Assembly: GCA_963797185.1 (NCBI GenBank)
Contig: CAWCON010000003.1
Location: forward strand, 372,001-436,000
Direction: 5' to 3'
From: CAWCON01 sp963797185
GTDB lineage: Bacteria > Patescibacteriota > Saccharimonadia > Saccharimonadales > UBA4665
Length of the DNA stretch: 64,000 nucleotides
The notes beneath the pieces were generated by a model, which made no database searches, was not told the origin of the DNA, and was given only the letters and a program-made list of their open reading frames with translations. The translations under genes were made by a program, and so were the position numbers. Below are positions 46,233 through 55,270 of this stretch, piece by piece. Each line of letters starts with the position of its first letter. The stretch's first letter is position 1.

Positions 46233-46261
46233 ATTATATGAAAGCTCAAGCATCAATGCAA
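46233..46261 (-). promoter_or_regulatory. Promoter of the 357-residue tail-fibre-like gene
   Basis: On the minus strand TTGCAT (46261-46256), 17 bases, TATAAT (46238-46233). A leader of about 40 bases carries an AGGAG motif, unlike the leaderless genes elsewhere. Confidence 0.65.
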
Positions 46262-46315
46262 CGGCTGCTGACAACCTAAAAAACAATAAACTACGCCTCG
46301 AATTTAATTTCAGAA

Positions 46316-46609
46316 CTAATAATTGCCTTGGTATGTAGCACTAAGACATTCTTGTTTCTGCTCGGCAGATCTTATGCGTGATGCAAGTTGATACCTACGT
46401 ACCCTCAATGTCTTTATTCTTTCAACAGCTAAAGTTTGAGACGAGATCTTCCCATTTGACCAGCCGCATATATTATTCGTGTCTATATAAATATTAATAA
46501 AGCGTAACTGGTAAAAATAGACTCCACAAAGAATAAATATAAAGAACACAGCAATTAAAGAAATAACTAATTTCTTGCTGTTTCTTTTTAGAAACTTCAT
46601 TCTATACAT
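46316..46609 (-). CDS. Small single-pass membrane protein
   Basis: A 97-residue protein with a basic N-terminus and one hydrophobic helix (about 12-34), then a short exported part with three cysteines. Unknown function. It lies between the two tail-fibre-like genes on the same strand. Confidence 0.5.
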   Translation of the reverse strand: MYRMKFLKRNSKKLVISLIAVFFIFILCGVYFYQLRFINIYIDTNNICGWSNGKISSQTLAVERIKTLRVRRYQLASRIRSAEQKQECLSATYQGNY

Positions 46610-46778
46610 TATAGTGCTTACTCTTGGCTGGGGCTAAAGAACGATTTTCGAACTTTTTGAAATAACACGTCTGTATTAAACGATCGGCATTCACGACGGA
46701 ACTTAACAACTTCTTGACGATTAAAATTCCCGGACTTCCCTAATATTGATCAGTGATGAGCCAGTACTCTCACGGCCT

Positions 46779-48818
46779 TTAACGAACACGAAAGAGCTGA
46801 GCGGTTACAGCCATGGGTACGCTATTCTCGGCATCACCACAGAAACCAATACCTGACGGTGTGAAATATGAGCCCGAAATGTTGATACCGGATGCGGCGG
46901 TTAAAAAATTGACGCCATCGTATGACCATAAGAAAGTCCACGAGGTTGATGAGACTCGCTGGATTTGTAAGTATATTGTTGCCATGGGGTTAAGGGTTGT
47001 ATTGCTCAGGTTACTACTGTAGGTGGTCGACGTTGAAAAATAGTTAATACTTAACAAATTTCCATTGCTGCCACCAAAGATTATTAATTTGGTGCCGTCC
47101 GTCAGAAATAGCCCAGTATTAAAGGAACCAGAGCCTCCACCAGTCCAAGTAACTTTGATCGTCACGGTATATGTAGACTGGCTCGGAACAGGCATGTATA
47201 TACCGTGGATCTTCGTGCCTGAAGATGAAGGGATAATAATCGATCCTCTTCCTGCTCCCTCTGAGTATGTAGCTGAACCCTGGTTAATCCACGTCCAAGT
47301 AATAGAATTGTAACTGGGCGGTGAAGTCGATGTACCCTGAAAGTAATAATCATAACCGAGGTTACCACTTAAAACGTCATCTGGCGTAATGAGAGCCTGC
47401 TGTATGGTAGTAATAGGCGCTTCAGTAGTGCCACTAGAAACTAGGTTTATACCATTTCCAGCATCAAGTTGTACGGAACCTACTCTTGTCCAAGTTCCGG
47501 GCGTACCAGCCGTAGTACATACCCATAGCACACCATTCTCATCAACAACAACATCAAGCAGGTTCCATGTTCCTGATGATGGAGCCCCAGAAGTTGTACC
47601 CCCTACAAATCTACCGCTAACACCAGCTAGACTGGCGGAAATAGATGGAGCTGTAATGGCACCACTGAATGCTTGATTTGATGAGCTCGATTTATCTGCC
47701 GCATTTGTTACTTGAGCGGCAGTATAATCTCCACTAGTGCTTACAACTGCTCCCGTTCTCCCGAAAACACTACTAACTGGCGCACTTGCTGGCGTGCTCC
47801 ATGACGTAGCACTACTGCTTGTAGCAGTAAGCACTTGATTGGAGCTAGGTGCACTACTCGGAAGTGTAATACCATTGATTTTAGCTACAGTCGGGCTTGG
47901 TAGTGTCCCCGTGAGATCTCCTCCCGCGCTTGCGCCTGACTGAATAGCGCCTGTAATGCGTGAGTCATTACCGGCTGCAATGGTACCAGTTGATGTGCCG
48001 ACATTCTCAGTAGCAGCATTACCCAGACCTAAGTTTATTCTGGCACTAGAGGCAGAAATTAGATCACTAAGATTGTTACTCTTCTGCAATGCGCCCGATA
48101 CAGTAGTGTTAGTACTGATAATTGACTCCACATTAGTGGTTCCAGACAAGGTTGGATTGGGATAGGTACCATTTAGATCACCTCCAGCTGTACCGTTAGG
48201 CGGTAACGAGGTCGGTATCTGCCCAAATGCGGCTGCATCAGAACTAGCGGCACCATTAGTAAGGTTTGTAAGCTTGTGGAAATTCAGTGATACATTGCCG
48301 GCCGTGGGGTTAGCATTGGCTATTGTGGATAAATCGTCGGTAGACGGAAGAGCCCCAACCTGCGAAGCAGTATAATCTCCGCCCGTTGCTACTACCGCCC
48401 CAGTTCTACCAAATACACTGGCTACTGGAGCACTTGAGAGGGCTTGGTTCTCCCATTTACCTGCACTGCTACTGTATGTAAGCACTTGGTTATTACTGGG
48501 CGAGGTAATACTGACATCAGTGTCCGAGGCTAACGTACTACTGCCACTGTTTGGCACAACCCAAGTACCGTCACCACGTAGAAAATTAGAGCTACTGGCA
48601 GTTCCTACTCCTAACTGAGCAGAAGGTACTAGTCCACCAGCATTAAGAGCGGCATAGCCTGAGGGTACGCCTTTATTATCCGTTACTTCACCACCGGCAC
48701 TACTAATAGCTGACGTCCGAAGAGATCCATCACTATTTAGTGAGACTTCCAGAAACTCATTAAGAATATCCCCCCAAGTACCTACATCACTTCCCGGGAT
48801 AGGTAAACGCTGGGTCAT
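46779..48818 (-). CDS. Large tail-fibre-like modular protein
   Basis: A 679-residue protein very rich in Ser, Gly, Thr and Ala. The N-terminal module (LPIPGSDVGTWGDILNEFLE, then NSDGSLRTS) is shared with the neighbouring 357-residue protein. Internal repeats are typical of phage fibres: SVFGRTGAVV...GDYTA occurs twice (about residues 135-160 and 350-375), and AGGDL(N/T)GT with a PxPT tail occurs twice. A Lectin/laminin-G-like jelly-roll pattern covers about residues 490-679. No Sec signal is visible and no other virion gene is near. It could be an adhesin or a fibre on a cell-surface appendage. Confidence 0.7.
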   Translation of the reverse strand: MTQRLPIPGSDVGTWGDILNEFLEVSLNSDGSLRTSAISSAGGEVTDNKGVPSGYAALNAGGLVPSAQLGVGTASSSNFLRGDGTWVVPNSGSSTLASDTDVSITSPSNNQVLTYSSSAGKWENQALSSAPVASVFGRTGAVVATGGDYTASQVGALPSTDDLSTIANANPTAGNVSLNFHKLTNLTNGAASSDAAAFGQIPTSLPPNGTAGGDLNGTYPNPTLSGTTNVESIISTNTTVSGALQKSNNLSDLISASSARINLGLGNAATENVGTSTGTIAAGNDSRITGAIQSGASAGGDLTGTLPSPTVAKINGITLPSSAPSSNQVLTATSSSATSWSTPASAPVSSVFGRTGAVVSTSGDYTAAQVTNAADKSSSSNQAFSGAITAPSISASLAGVSGRFVGGTTSGAPSSGTWNLLDVVVDENGVLWVCTTAGTPGTWTRVGSVQLDAGNGINLVSSGTTEAPITTIQQALITPDDVLSGNLGYDYYFQGTSTSPPSYNSITWTWINQGSATYSEGAGRGSIIIPSSSGTKIHGIYMPVPSQSTYTVTIKVTWTGGGSGSFNTGLFLTDGTKLIIFGGSNGNLLSINYFSTSTTYSSNLSNTTLNPMATIYLQIQRVSSTSWTFLWSYDGVNFLTAASGINISGSYFTPSGIGFCGDAENSVPMAVTAQLFRVR

Positions 48819-48853
48819 TAATTTCCGTTTAAGCCTCTCGTTCTGAAATTTTT

Positions 48854-48892
48854 AGTTACATTTATAGTAACTCTTGGTACCATAAGCGTCAA
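48854..48892 (-). promoter_or_regulatory. Promoter of the large tail-fibre-like gene, with a palindrome over the -10
   Basis: TTGACG (48892-48887, minus strand), 17 bases, TACTAT (48869-48864). AGTTAC at 48854-48859 and GTAACT at 48867-48872 form a perfect six-base inverted repeat that covers the -10 region, a plausible operator. Confidence 0.55.
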
Positions 48893-48992
48893 CGCTGTAA
48901 CAATAATAAATCAAAGGCGTGTCGACTAGTAGAATTTCACAAATTTTATAGCTTAGGCTGAAAGATTTTTTCATCCCCCTAAGGCTAATGGA

Positions 48993-50120
48993 CTAGGCAG
49001 CTTGCGTTAACTGGTGTACTAACACAACTTTCTGATCATCCTGCCAACCTTCAGTCAGTTTAACTTTCGGTATAGTAACTTTGAAGGTATGTGTGTCGCC
49101 CACGTTGATCAACATCTCTAGCTCCTGAAATTTACCGCTACTATCAAAAACGGGTCTTCCGCCACAACAGTAAACTACACGTCTTTCTGAGTGAAGCTCA
49201 ACATCCTCAGCCCCGATCATGCCAGCAAATAGATCGGGGTGGATTAGTGGCTCCTGACTTATATTATCTATAGATAGTGCGCCATTACCATCACTATTCA
49301 ATCTGGCAGCACCGATTGAATAGACGAATTTTCCATCTTTATCTTTTCTTATTCCATGAATTGGGAAAATGGCTTCATGGTCATTGATCCAGACTGGTGG
49401 AATAGTTGTACCAGTTCTAAATGTCGCCCACGGAATGTTATCGGGCAATTCTATGTCATCCTGTAAAACACTCGCCATACCGTCGTTAAATCCAAATACA
49501 CGCAGCCGATGATTACACTCTGCACCTTCTGGTCTGAACATAACAGTAGTTTCGTTAATAATAGTGGTGTTCTTCCCAGCAATGTTTTCACTCAGTCCAA
49601 TTGTCTGCTCACCTATTCCTAAATTAGCGACAATCTTGTGTTCGCGGAGCCCTGTTGCTAATTGGTTGCCAGATGTGATCACAATGGCAGGATATGGCAC
49701 GTAGTCCTCGTCTATTTTAGCAACAGAAGTAAGACCAATAATAAGCCTGCCATCTGCTAACCGGAGGACCCTAGCATCCTCTAGAGAATTCTCTCCATCT
49801 TTAGGTACGAAAACTGTTTCAGACGACCTAACTTTACCGTCAGGGTCTAGCGTCCTATAAACCAGCGGCGTAACATCTGGTTTGCCAATTCCACTGCTCA
49901 TAACGGCACCACGACCCAATAAACAAACTATGGGCTCCTTGTAGCTAATAGTGTCCTCGAGATCTTCAACATCTGCTAGCATATTCCATACTGCCACGTT
50001 AAAAAGCCCCTCTGCGCCAGGCATTACTTCAATCTTTATACCTGTAGCATCATTCTCTAGACCAGTAAATAATTCGTTATCTGTTTTAGGGATTAGTTCA
50101 ATAGATTGGGCGTATGACAT
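48993..50120 (-). CDS. GH130-like five-bladed beta-propeller protein
   Basis: A 375-residue protein with a repeated beta-propeller pattern. LEDARVLRLADGRL resembles the ED-x-R blade motif of GH130 mannoside phosphorylases and related GH43/GH130 proteins, and INETTVMF and YCCGGRPVF fall where other blade motifs are expected. The active-site detail differs (no clear YGAAD-type motif), so a phosphorylase reaction is not certain. No signal peptide is seen, so it is probably cytosolic. A perfect palindrome lies just before its start. It follows phhB by 48 bases on the same strand. Confidence 0.6.
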   Translation of the reverse strand: MSYAQSIELIPKTDNELFTGLENDATGIKIEVMPGAEGLFNVAVWNMLADVEDLEDTISYKEPIVCLLGRGAVMSSGIGKPDVTPLVYRTLDPDGKVRSSETVFVPKDGENSLEDARVLRLADGRLIIGLTSVAKIDEDYVPYPAIVITSGNQLATGLREHKIVANLGIGEQTIGLSENIAGKNTTIINETTVMFRPEGAECNHRLRVFGFNDGMASVLQDDIELPDNIPWATFRTGTTIPPVWINDHEAIFPIHGIRKDKDGKFVYSIGAARLNSDGNGALSIDNISQEPLIHPDLFAGMIGAEDVELHSERRVVYCCGGRPVFDSSGKFQELEMLINVGDTHTFKVTIPKVKLTEGWQDDQKVVLVHQLTQAA

Positions 50121-50134
50121 ACATATACTTATGG

Positions 50135-50150
50135 TGTGAGAATTCTCACA
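50135..50150. promoter_or_regulatory. Perfect 16-base palindrome, probable operator
   Basis: TGTGAGAATTCTCACA is an exact palindrome at 50135-50150. It lies between a TATACT -10-like box (50161-50156, minus strand) and the ATG of the GH130-like gene (50120), where a repressor would block initiation. The cognate regulator is not in the window. Confidence 0.65.
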
Positions 50151-50168
50151 TTTAAAGTATACTCCTCT

Positions 50169-50522
50169 TTAAAATAAAAAATCATTGTCAGTCTTAGTAT
50201 GGTCTGATTTGGGCTGGCTGATGACTTTAGAAACATATAAATTAGCGGCGATTTGCTCCGCCGCTTTAGCTAATTTGAAGTCAGTTGCTGTTATACCACC
50301 AACTGAATGAGTCGCTAAACGTATAACCACCTTATTGTAGGAATTCGACCAATCAGGATGGTGATCTAACTTAGCTGCAATCTTTGCCAATAGTTTCATG
50401 AATTCAAAAGCTTGGTTAAAGTCTTTGAATGTATACTCTTTATAAAGTTTTCCATCTACTAAATCCCAATCATCGAGTTTATCTAAGCTCGATTGAATAT
50501 CAGTGCTAGAAAGTTTGTCCAT
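50169..50522 (-). CDS. phhB: Pterin-4a-carbinolamine dehydratase
   Basis: A 117-residue PCD/DCoH family protein. The signature EYTFKDF, LDHHPDWSNSYNKVVIRL and GGITATDFKLA contain the conserved HHP histidines. It normally recycles the 4a-hydroxypterin made by aromatic amino-acid hydroxylases; no hydroxylase is in this window, so its role here is unclear. Its ATG is 20 bases after the encoded CCA end of the tRNA-Gln gene on the same strand, so tRNA processing would leave a very short leader. Confidence 0.92.
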   Translation of the reverse strand: MDKLSSTDIQSSLDKLDDWDLVDGKLYKEYTFKDFNQAFEFMKLLAKIAAKLDHHPDWSNSYNKVVIRLATHSVGGITATDFKLAKAAEQIAANLYVSKVISQPKSDHTKTDNDFLF

Positions 50523-50542
50523 ATAAACATAATAACTTACGT

Positions 50543-50617
50543 TGGCTGGGGCGGTAGGACTCGAACCTACGAATCACGGGACCAAAACCCGTTGCCTTAC
50601 CACTTGGCTACGCCCCA
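50543..50617 (-). tRNA. tRNA-Gln (UUG)
   Basis: A full cloverleaf on the minus strand. The seven-base acceptor stem TGGGGCG pairs with CGCCCCA. The anticodon stem ACGGG/CCCGT holds a loop with anticodon TTG, and the T-arm has GGTTCGAGTCC. The discriminator G is followed by encoded CCA (50545-50543). Confidence 0.96.
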
Positions 50618-50640
50618 ACAACAGATCACTCCAGTGCCTA

Positions 50641-50668
50641 ATTGTATATTGATAAATAGCTGTGTCAA
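50641..50668 (-). promoter_or_regulatory. tRNA-Gln promoter
   Basis: Perfect TTGACA (50668-50663, minus strand), 16 bases, TACAAT (50646-50641). The tRNA 5' end lies 23 bases beyond the -10 box. Confidence 0.75.
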
Positions 50669-50758
50669 CAAACTGAAAGCTCACCAACTGTTAGAGCAAC
50701 CCTTATCTATTATGAAATCTTGTTCGACTCTCTATTTAGGCGTAAAGTTTATTATCTG

Positions 50759-51670
50759 ATGAACAACCAAACTACCAACAATTTGGCCCATATAATTGTA
50801 CCGCTGAATATGAATAAATTACAGGGGCGAATGTTGCGTCTCCCAGCCAAGAATGTGAAAAGAGAAATCCTGTTTGTCTACGGTCACCACTCAAGCCTCG
50901 AAAGATTTATGCCACTCGCTCAAGAACTCAATAAGTATGGTGCCGTGACAATGCCAGATTTTCCAGGCTTCGGAGGGATGGAAAGCATGTACAAGATTGG
51001 TGAAAAACCAACGCTTGATTCGTTGGCGGATTACTTAGCGTCTTTCATTAAACTACGCTATAAGAGGAGGCATTTAACCATCGTTAGTGTAGGTTTCGGC
51101 TTCTTAATAACGACAAAAATGCTGCAACGGTATCCAGATATAGCAAAAAAAATCGATATGGTTATCAGTATTGGTGGATTTGTTCACCATGATGATATCT
51201 ATATAGGTCGCATTCGCCGCTACCTACTTAAATTTGTTGCTGGTATCTTAGCCTTACCAATAGTTTCGATGATTGCCCGTGTCTTTCTAACTAACCGAGG
51301 GACATCGTACTACAACAAGTTCAGACATTTTCCTCACTTTGATCTAAAAGGAGATCCATTCCGATTGTCGCACGATGACGATACCCAATTGTGGCGAATT
51401 AATGACTTTCGAACGCACCTAAAAGCGATCCAAACAATGCTTAGTATTGATAACTGTACGACCAGTATTAATCTATCCATCTGGCATGTAAGGATTGGTG
51501 GTATTAGTTATCTTCATGAATCACTGATAGAACAACACCTGCAAGTTGTTTTCACACAGCTTAATTTAACACGCTCACGTTACCGTTTCGATGCTGAAAG
51601 TGACGATCAACTGCAACGATTACGACAAATTCTTCCGGTAAAACTACGCCACGCCTTAGAAAAAGAATAA
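50759..51670 (+). CDS. Alpha/beta-hydrolase-fold protein with a missing nucleophile
   Basis: About 303 residues from the ATG at 50759 (an ATG at 50720 is also open). ILFVYGHHSS and MPDFPGFGGM match the first strands and oxyanion loop of the hydrolase fold. At the nucleophile elbow the sequence is VSVGFGFLI, where glycine or phenylalanine replaces the expected serine of G-x-S-x-G. The protein may therefore be non-catalytic. No signal peptide is seen. The stop at 51670 is followed by an AI-2E-type transporter gene. Confidence 0.7.
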   Translation: MNNQTTNNLAHIIVPLNMNKLQGRMLRLPAKNVKREILFVYGHHSSLERFMPLAQELNKYGAVTMPDFPGFGGMESMYKIGEKPTLDSLADYLASFIKLRYKRRHLTIVSVGFGFLITTKMLQRYPDIAKKIDMVISIGGFVHHDDIYIGRIRRYLLKFVAGILALPIVSMIARVFLTNRGTSYYNKFRHFPHFDLKGDPFRLSHDDDTQLWRINDFRTHLKAIQTMLSIDNCTTSINLSIWHVRIGGISYLHESLIEQHLQVVFTQLNLTRSRYRFDAESDDQLQRLRQILPVKLRHALEKE

Positions 51671-51679
51671 CTTCTATCG

Positions 51680-51707
51680 TTGCATTACGCGCTTGTCGTG
51701 CAATAAT
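51680..51707 (+). promoter_or_regulatory. Promoter of the AI-2E-type transporter gene
   Basis: TTGCAT at 51680-51685, 16 bases, AATAAT at 51702-51707. The ATG at 51714 lies six bases downstream, so the transcript would be leaderless. Confidence 0.55.
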
Positions 51708-51713
51708 TAGTGC

Positions 51714-52835
51714 ATGCTAGGTTTCCATCGACATAAAGATGATCAAGAAATGTGGATCAACGTCTCCAATAAGACCATCATCAGAGTCGTCTTTGTAGCT
51801 GTTATTGCGTTCCTATTACTGACTTCCGTCAGAAAAGCCTCCCACGCAATTGTATTAATCTCAACCGCTTTCTTTCTGTCGCTAGCTTTGAATGCACCAG
51901 TTCATTGGCTGAGCGAGCATATTCCTGGTAAGCGCAAAGGAAGTCGAGCGGTAGCAACCGCTATATCGTTCTTGCTAGTTGTTATACTGCTTGGAGGATT
52001 CTTTGCTAGTGTCATTCCTCCTCTTGCAAGACAGTCAGAAAGCTTTATTAAAGAAGCACCTCATCTTGTACAAGAAACACGAGATCAAAATAGCAGTATT
52101 GGCAGACTGGTTCGCAAGTACCACTTGCAGAGTCAAGTTACCTCATTCTCGAATCAATTAAGTAATCGTTTACATAATCTTACGGGAACCGCCATTTCAA
52201 CGGTCACCGCTCTTGCAACAAGTATCTTCTCGGTACTTGCCATACTAGTACTCACATTTATGATGCTGATTGAAGGTCCGTATTGGCTTGGAAGGGTCCA
52301 TCGGTTACTCTCGCCGGAACATAGCGAACATATCAACAAGTTATCGGATGATATGTATAAGGTAGTAAAAGGATTCGTGAACGGCCAGGTTTTGCTGGCA
52401 GTAATTGCCACCGTGCTTATAACACCCGCACTGTTTATTCTTCACATTAGTCATCCATTAGCCCTCATGGTGGTAATATTCGTAGCTGCACTTATCCCTC
52501 TTATCGGACATAGTATAGGTGCACTTATTATCACTATAGTGGCACTATTTCACTCTCCAGTGGCAGCGTTAATTATCTTGATCTATTACATCCTCTATAT
52601 GCAGATCGAAAACTACATCATTCAACCGCGCATTCAAGCAAACACAACCAACTTATCCCCACTGCTGGTCTTTTCATCGATTATTGTCGGAGTTAGTTTT
52701 GGTGGCTTATTTGGTGGTTTGGTAGCAATCCCATTCATGGGCTGCTTGAGAGTAATTGTCATCGACTACCTCAAGAATCATGGAAAAATCGAGACTGATC
52801 CAACCGAACCACCAGCTATAGCCGGTACCAAATAG
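51714..52835 (+). CDS. AI-2E family (PerM/YdiK-type) membrane transporter
   Basis: A 373-residue protein with about seven to eight helices. The family's C-terminal signature is clear: MQIENYIIQPRIQ, then LLVFSSIIVGVSFGGLFGG and PFMGCLRVIVIDYL. A soluble loop lies between helices three and four (about residues 105-155). Family members export autoinducer-2, sodium or other solutes; which applies is not predictable. Its last 20 bases overlap the 3' end of cysS on the other strand. Confidence 0.9.
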   Translation: MLGFHRHKDDQEMWINVSNKTIIRVVFVAVIAFLLLTSVRKASHAIVLISTAFFLSLALNAPVHWLSEHIPGKRKGSRAVATAISFLLVVILLGGFFASVIPPLARQSESFIKEAPHLVQETRDQNSSIGRLVRKYHLQSQVTSFSNQLSNRLHNLTGTAISTVTALATSIFSVLAILVLTFMMLIEGPYWLGRVHRLLSPEHSEHINKLSDDMYKVVKGFVNGQVLLAVIATVLITPALFILHISHPLALMVVIFVAALIPLIGHSIGALIITIVALFHSPVAALIILIYYILYMQIENYIIQPRIQANTTNLSPLLVFSSIIVGVSFGGLFGGLVAIPFMGCLRVIVIDYLKNHGKIETDPTEPPAIAGTK

Positions 52836-54240
52836 GACCAGTAGGTGTATCGTTAACTCCAATTTTCTGCTGCGTTAAAGCTGTACGCAATTGATCTGAC
52901 TTGCCCCATTCACCGTTAGCTCTCGCAACCTCACGCTGTTGTATTAACTCCTTCTCTGATGCGGTAATATCACTGACTTCGGATAGGTTTAATCCAAATA
53001 ACTCGTCGATGACCTCCGTAATCTTGGGTATGTCATTATAGTTCAGTGTTGTTGCCGGTGCAGTATAGTCATCGACGAGTGAAGCAATGATCTTTATCGC
53101 CAGTGGAGTATTGAGATCGTCAGTTATAGCCTTTTTCAAATCAGCTATTTTTTGTTCAAATTGATGACCAGTATCATTGCCGTTCTCTTGGTTAGTTGGT
53201 TGAAAGCGCCGTTCGCTAAAATTTCGCAAATTTTTTAAATGATTCTGGGCAGCTTCAAGATTTTCAAAAGAAAAGTGAGCTTGATTCCGGTAATGTGACT
53301 GCAAAATCAATAAGCGATATGCCAATGGGTCATAGCCTTTAGTAGTGATGCCATCAAGCGTGTAAAAATTATTCGCTGACTTCGCCATTTTCTCACTATC
53401 GACAAGTACGTGCTCATTATGAACAAAGTATCGAGCTAATTGCTCGTGTGATGAGGTAGCCGTACTTTGAGCAATCTCATTTTCATGATGTGGAAACTTC
53501 AAGTCTACCCCACCAGTATGCAAATCAAAAGGTTGACCTAGCACCAGCGTACTCATAGCGGAACATTCGATATGCCAACCCGGTCTCCCTAAATAGGAAG
53601 TGCCATCAATTTCAAATTCCCAAGCCGGTTCATCATCCTTCTGTCGTTTCCATAAAGCAAAGTCGTGAATACTATCTTTATCATATTCGTCATTATTTAC
53701 TCGGCTATGCTGCTCACTGAGCGCAGGAATATCAACTAGTTGCCCGTACGTACGTCCTTTTTTCTGGTATTGGTCGATGGAAAAATAAATACCATCGTCT
53801 GCTAAATAAGCGACCTTGTCATTAACTAGCTCAACAATCAGTGCCTGCATTGCAGTGATATTTGCTTGATCAGTCGCGCGTAGAAACGATAAAGCGCCGA
53901 TGTCAGCACCGATAGCCTTCATATCACGCATAAAGAGTTCTTCGTACTGATGTGTCAATTTTTGTAGCGCTGCCGTTGGTTCAAGTTCAGGGTAGTGTGA
54001 ACGACTGCGCTTAATGGTTTTATCATCAACGTCAGTAATATTCATAACATGCTTAATTGTTGCGTCTGGAAACGCAATTTTAACAGCTCGTCGCAAAGTG
54101 TCAGCATAAATGAAAGTAGCAAGGTTACCAATATGGGCTTGGTCATACACCGTTGGCCCACAACTGTAGATACGAATATGCTCAGCATCTAATGGCTCAA
54201 ACTGCTCAACTTGTCTATTTAAACTATTATAAATTTTCAT
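52816..54240 (-). CDS. cysS: Cysteine--tRNA ligase
   Basis: A 474-residue class I synthetase. CGPTVYDQAHIGN holds the HIGN-type motif with the first zinc cysteine, GWHIECSAM the second cysteine, and GGVDLKFPHHENE the histidine and glutamate ligands. SEKMAKS replaces KMSKS. All four zinc ligands are present, unlike RecR and DnaX nearby. It is last in a probable dnaX-dnaB-GT39-ybaB-recR-nrnA-cysS operon and starts four bases after nrnA. Confidence 0.97.
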   Translation of the reverse strand: MKIYNSLNRQVEQFEPLDAEHIRIYSCGPTVYDQAHIGNLATFIYADTLRRAVKIAFPDATIKHVMNITDVDDKTIKRSRSHYPELEPTAALQKLTHQYEELFMRDMKAIGADIGALSFLRATDQANITAMQALIVELVNDKVAYLADDGIYFSIDQYQKKGRTYGQLVDIPALSEQHSRVNNDEYDKDSIHDFALWKRQKDDEPAWEFEIDGTSYLGRPGWHIECSAMSTLVLGQPFDLHTGGVDLKFPHHENEIAQSTATSSHEQLARYFVHNEHVLVDSEKMAKSANNFYTLDGITTKGYDPLAYRLLILQSHYRNQAHFSFENLEAAQNHLKNLRNFSERRFQPTNQENGNDTGHQFEQKIADLKKAITDDLNTPLAIKIIASLVDDYTAPATTLNYNDIPKITEVIDELFGLNLSEVSDITASEKELIQQREVARANGEWGKSDQLRTALTQQKIGVNDTPTGPIWYRL

Positions 54241-54244
54241 AGCA

Positions 54245-55270
54245 CTAACTTCCGCCAGTTTTTTTCAGGAGTTCACTGGCAACTTTAATACATCCTGACT
54301 TAATTTCATCGATCGAACGACCATCTTGAACTTTAAAACCACTGGCATAAGGATGACCACCACCACCAAAATGCTTTGCTAGTTGATCGGCTATTCCGAC
54401 CCCAAAGTTACAGCGAATCTTAGCGGTTACTCTGCCATCACTATAGAGCTTAAAGGCAATTGCCAGATAAACGCCAGTTACCGAACGCATATCATCAAGC
54501 ACTAAGACCGAAGGATTATACTCATGACTGTAGGTTTTGATTTCTTCCCAAGGGATTGTTATGGTTGCAATTTTACCGTCATCAAAATATTCAATGCGTT
54601 GGAGGAGTTCGCCCTTAAACTGCAATATTTCAGGCGATTTACGCATTAAGTCACGCCGCTTATTTTCGAGTTGGGCTAAATTAACGCCATTAGTCACCAA
54701 AACCGCCACAATATAGACCGATCGAGCGGTAGTTGCTTCTGAGCTAAAACCCAAGCTATCAGACAAAATCGAGGTTGTTAGCAACTCACTAGCTTTGAGG
54801 TTCAACTTCCAATCGAGTTGCTGAGCTAATTCATAAATTACTTCCCCGGTTGCCACAGCGGATTGAATGCAAAGAACAGTTGCATACTCAATAGTCGGCT
54901 CAACACCATGATGATCGATAATAATACATGGTTTAGCCGCTAATCGGCGTTGTTGATTGGTTTGATTAAGATTTGCAAGCAGGCTATCGGCACTCGTATC
55001 AACAATAATACTAATGTCAAAATTCGACGGTAATTCAGTTTCAACTCGATCCCAGCCTTCAAGATAACGAAGATAAAGCGGCATATCAACGCTGCAATAG
55101 AGGTATGGCTCTTTACCCATCTCATGAAGAATTTGTTCAAGCGCTAGAGCACTCCCCAAGCTATCGCCATCGGGGTTATCGGCTTGGATGATAACAATTT
55201 TAGAGGCACCCTTAACTAAATCGTTAATCTGAGCTGCTTCTTTATATTGCTTTGGTTGATCCAAATTCAT
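54245..55270 (-). CDS. nrnA: DHH-family phosphoesterase, NrnA/oligoribonuclease-pAp phosphatase type
   Basis: A 341-residue protein with the DHH domain in the first 170 residues: ADNPDGDSLGS, DTSADS, IIIDHHG (the DHH motif). The DHHA1 domain ends it with FGGGGHPYASGF. This layout is that of NrnA-type enzymes that degrade short oligonucleotides or pAp; a c-di-AMP role is possible for related families. It overlaps recR by four bases (ATGA), linking RNA/DNA repair genes. Confidence 0.9.
   Translation of the reverse strand: MNLDQPKQYKEAAQINDLVKGASKIVIIQADNPDGDSLGSALALEQILHEMGKEPYLYCSVDMPLYLRYLEGWDRVETELPSNFDISIIVDTSADSLLANLNQTNQQRRLAAKPCIIIDHHGVEPTIEYATVLCIQSAVATGEVIYELAQQLDWKLNLKASELLTTSILSDSLGFSSEATTARSVYIVAVLVTNGVNLAQLENKRRDLMRKSPEILQFKGELLQRIEYFDDGKIATITIPWEEIKTYSHEYNPSVLVLDDMRSVTGVYLAIAFKLYSDGRVTAKIRCNFGVGIADQLAKHFGGGGHPYASGFKVQDGRSIDEIKSGCIKVASELLKKTGGS

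Noticed and set aside
45112..48818. Remnant prophage
   Set aside because: Only fibre-like genes are present. No integrase, terminase, capsid, sheath, lysis gene or flanking attachment repeat was found.
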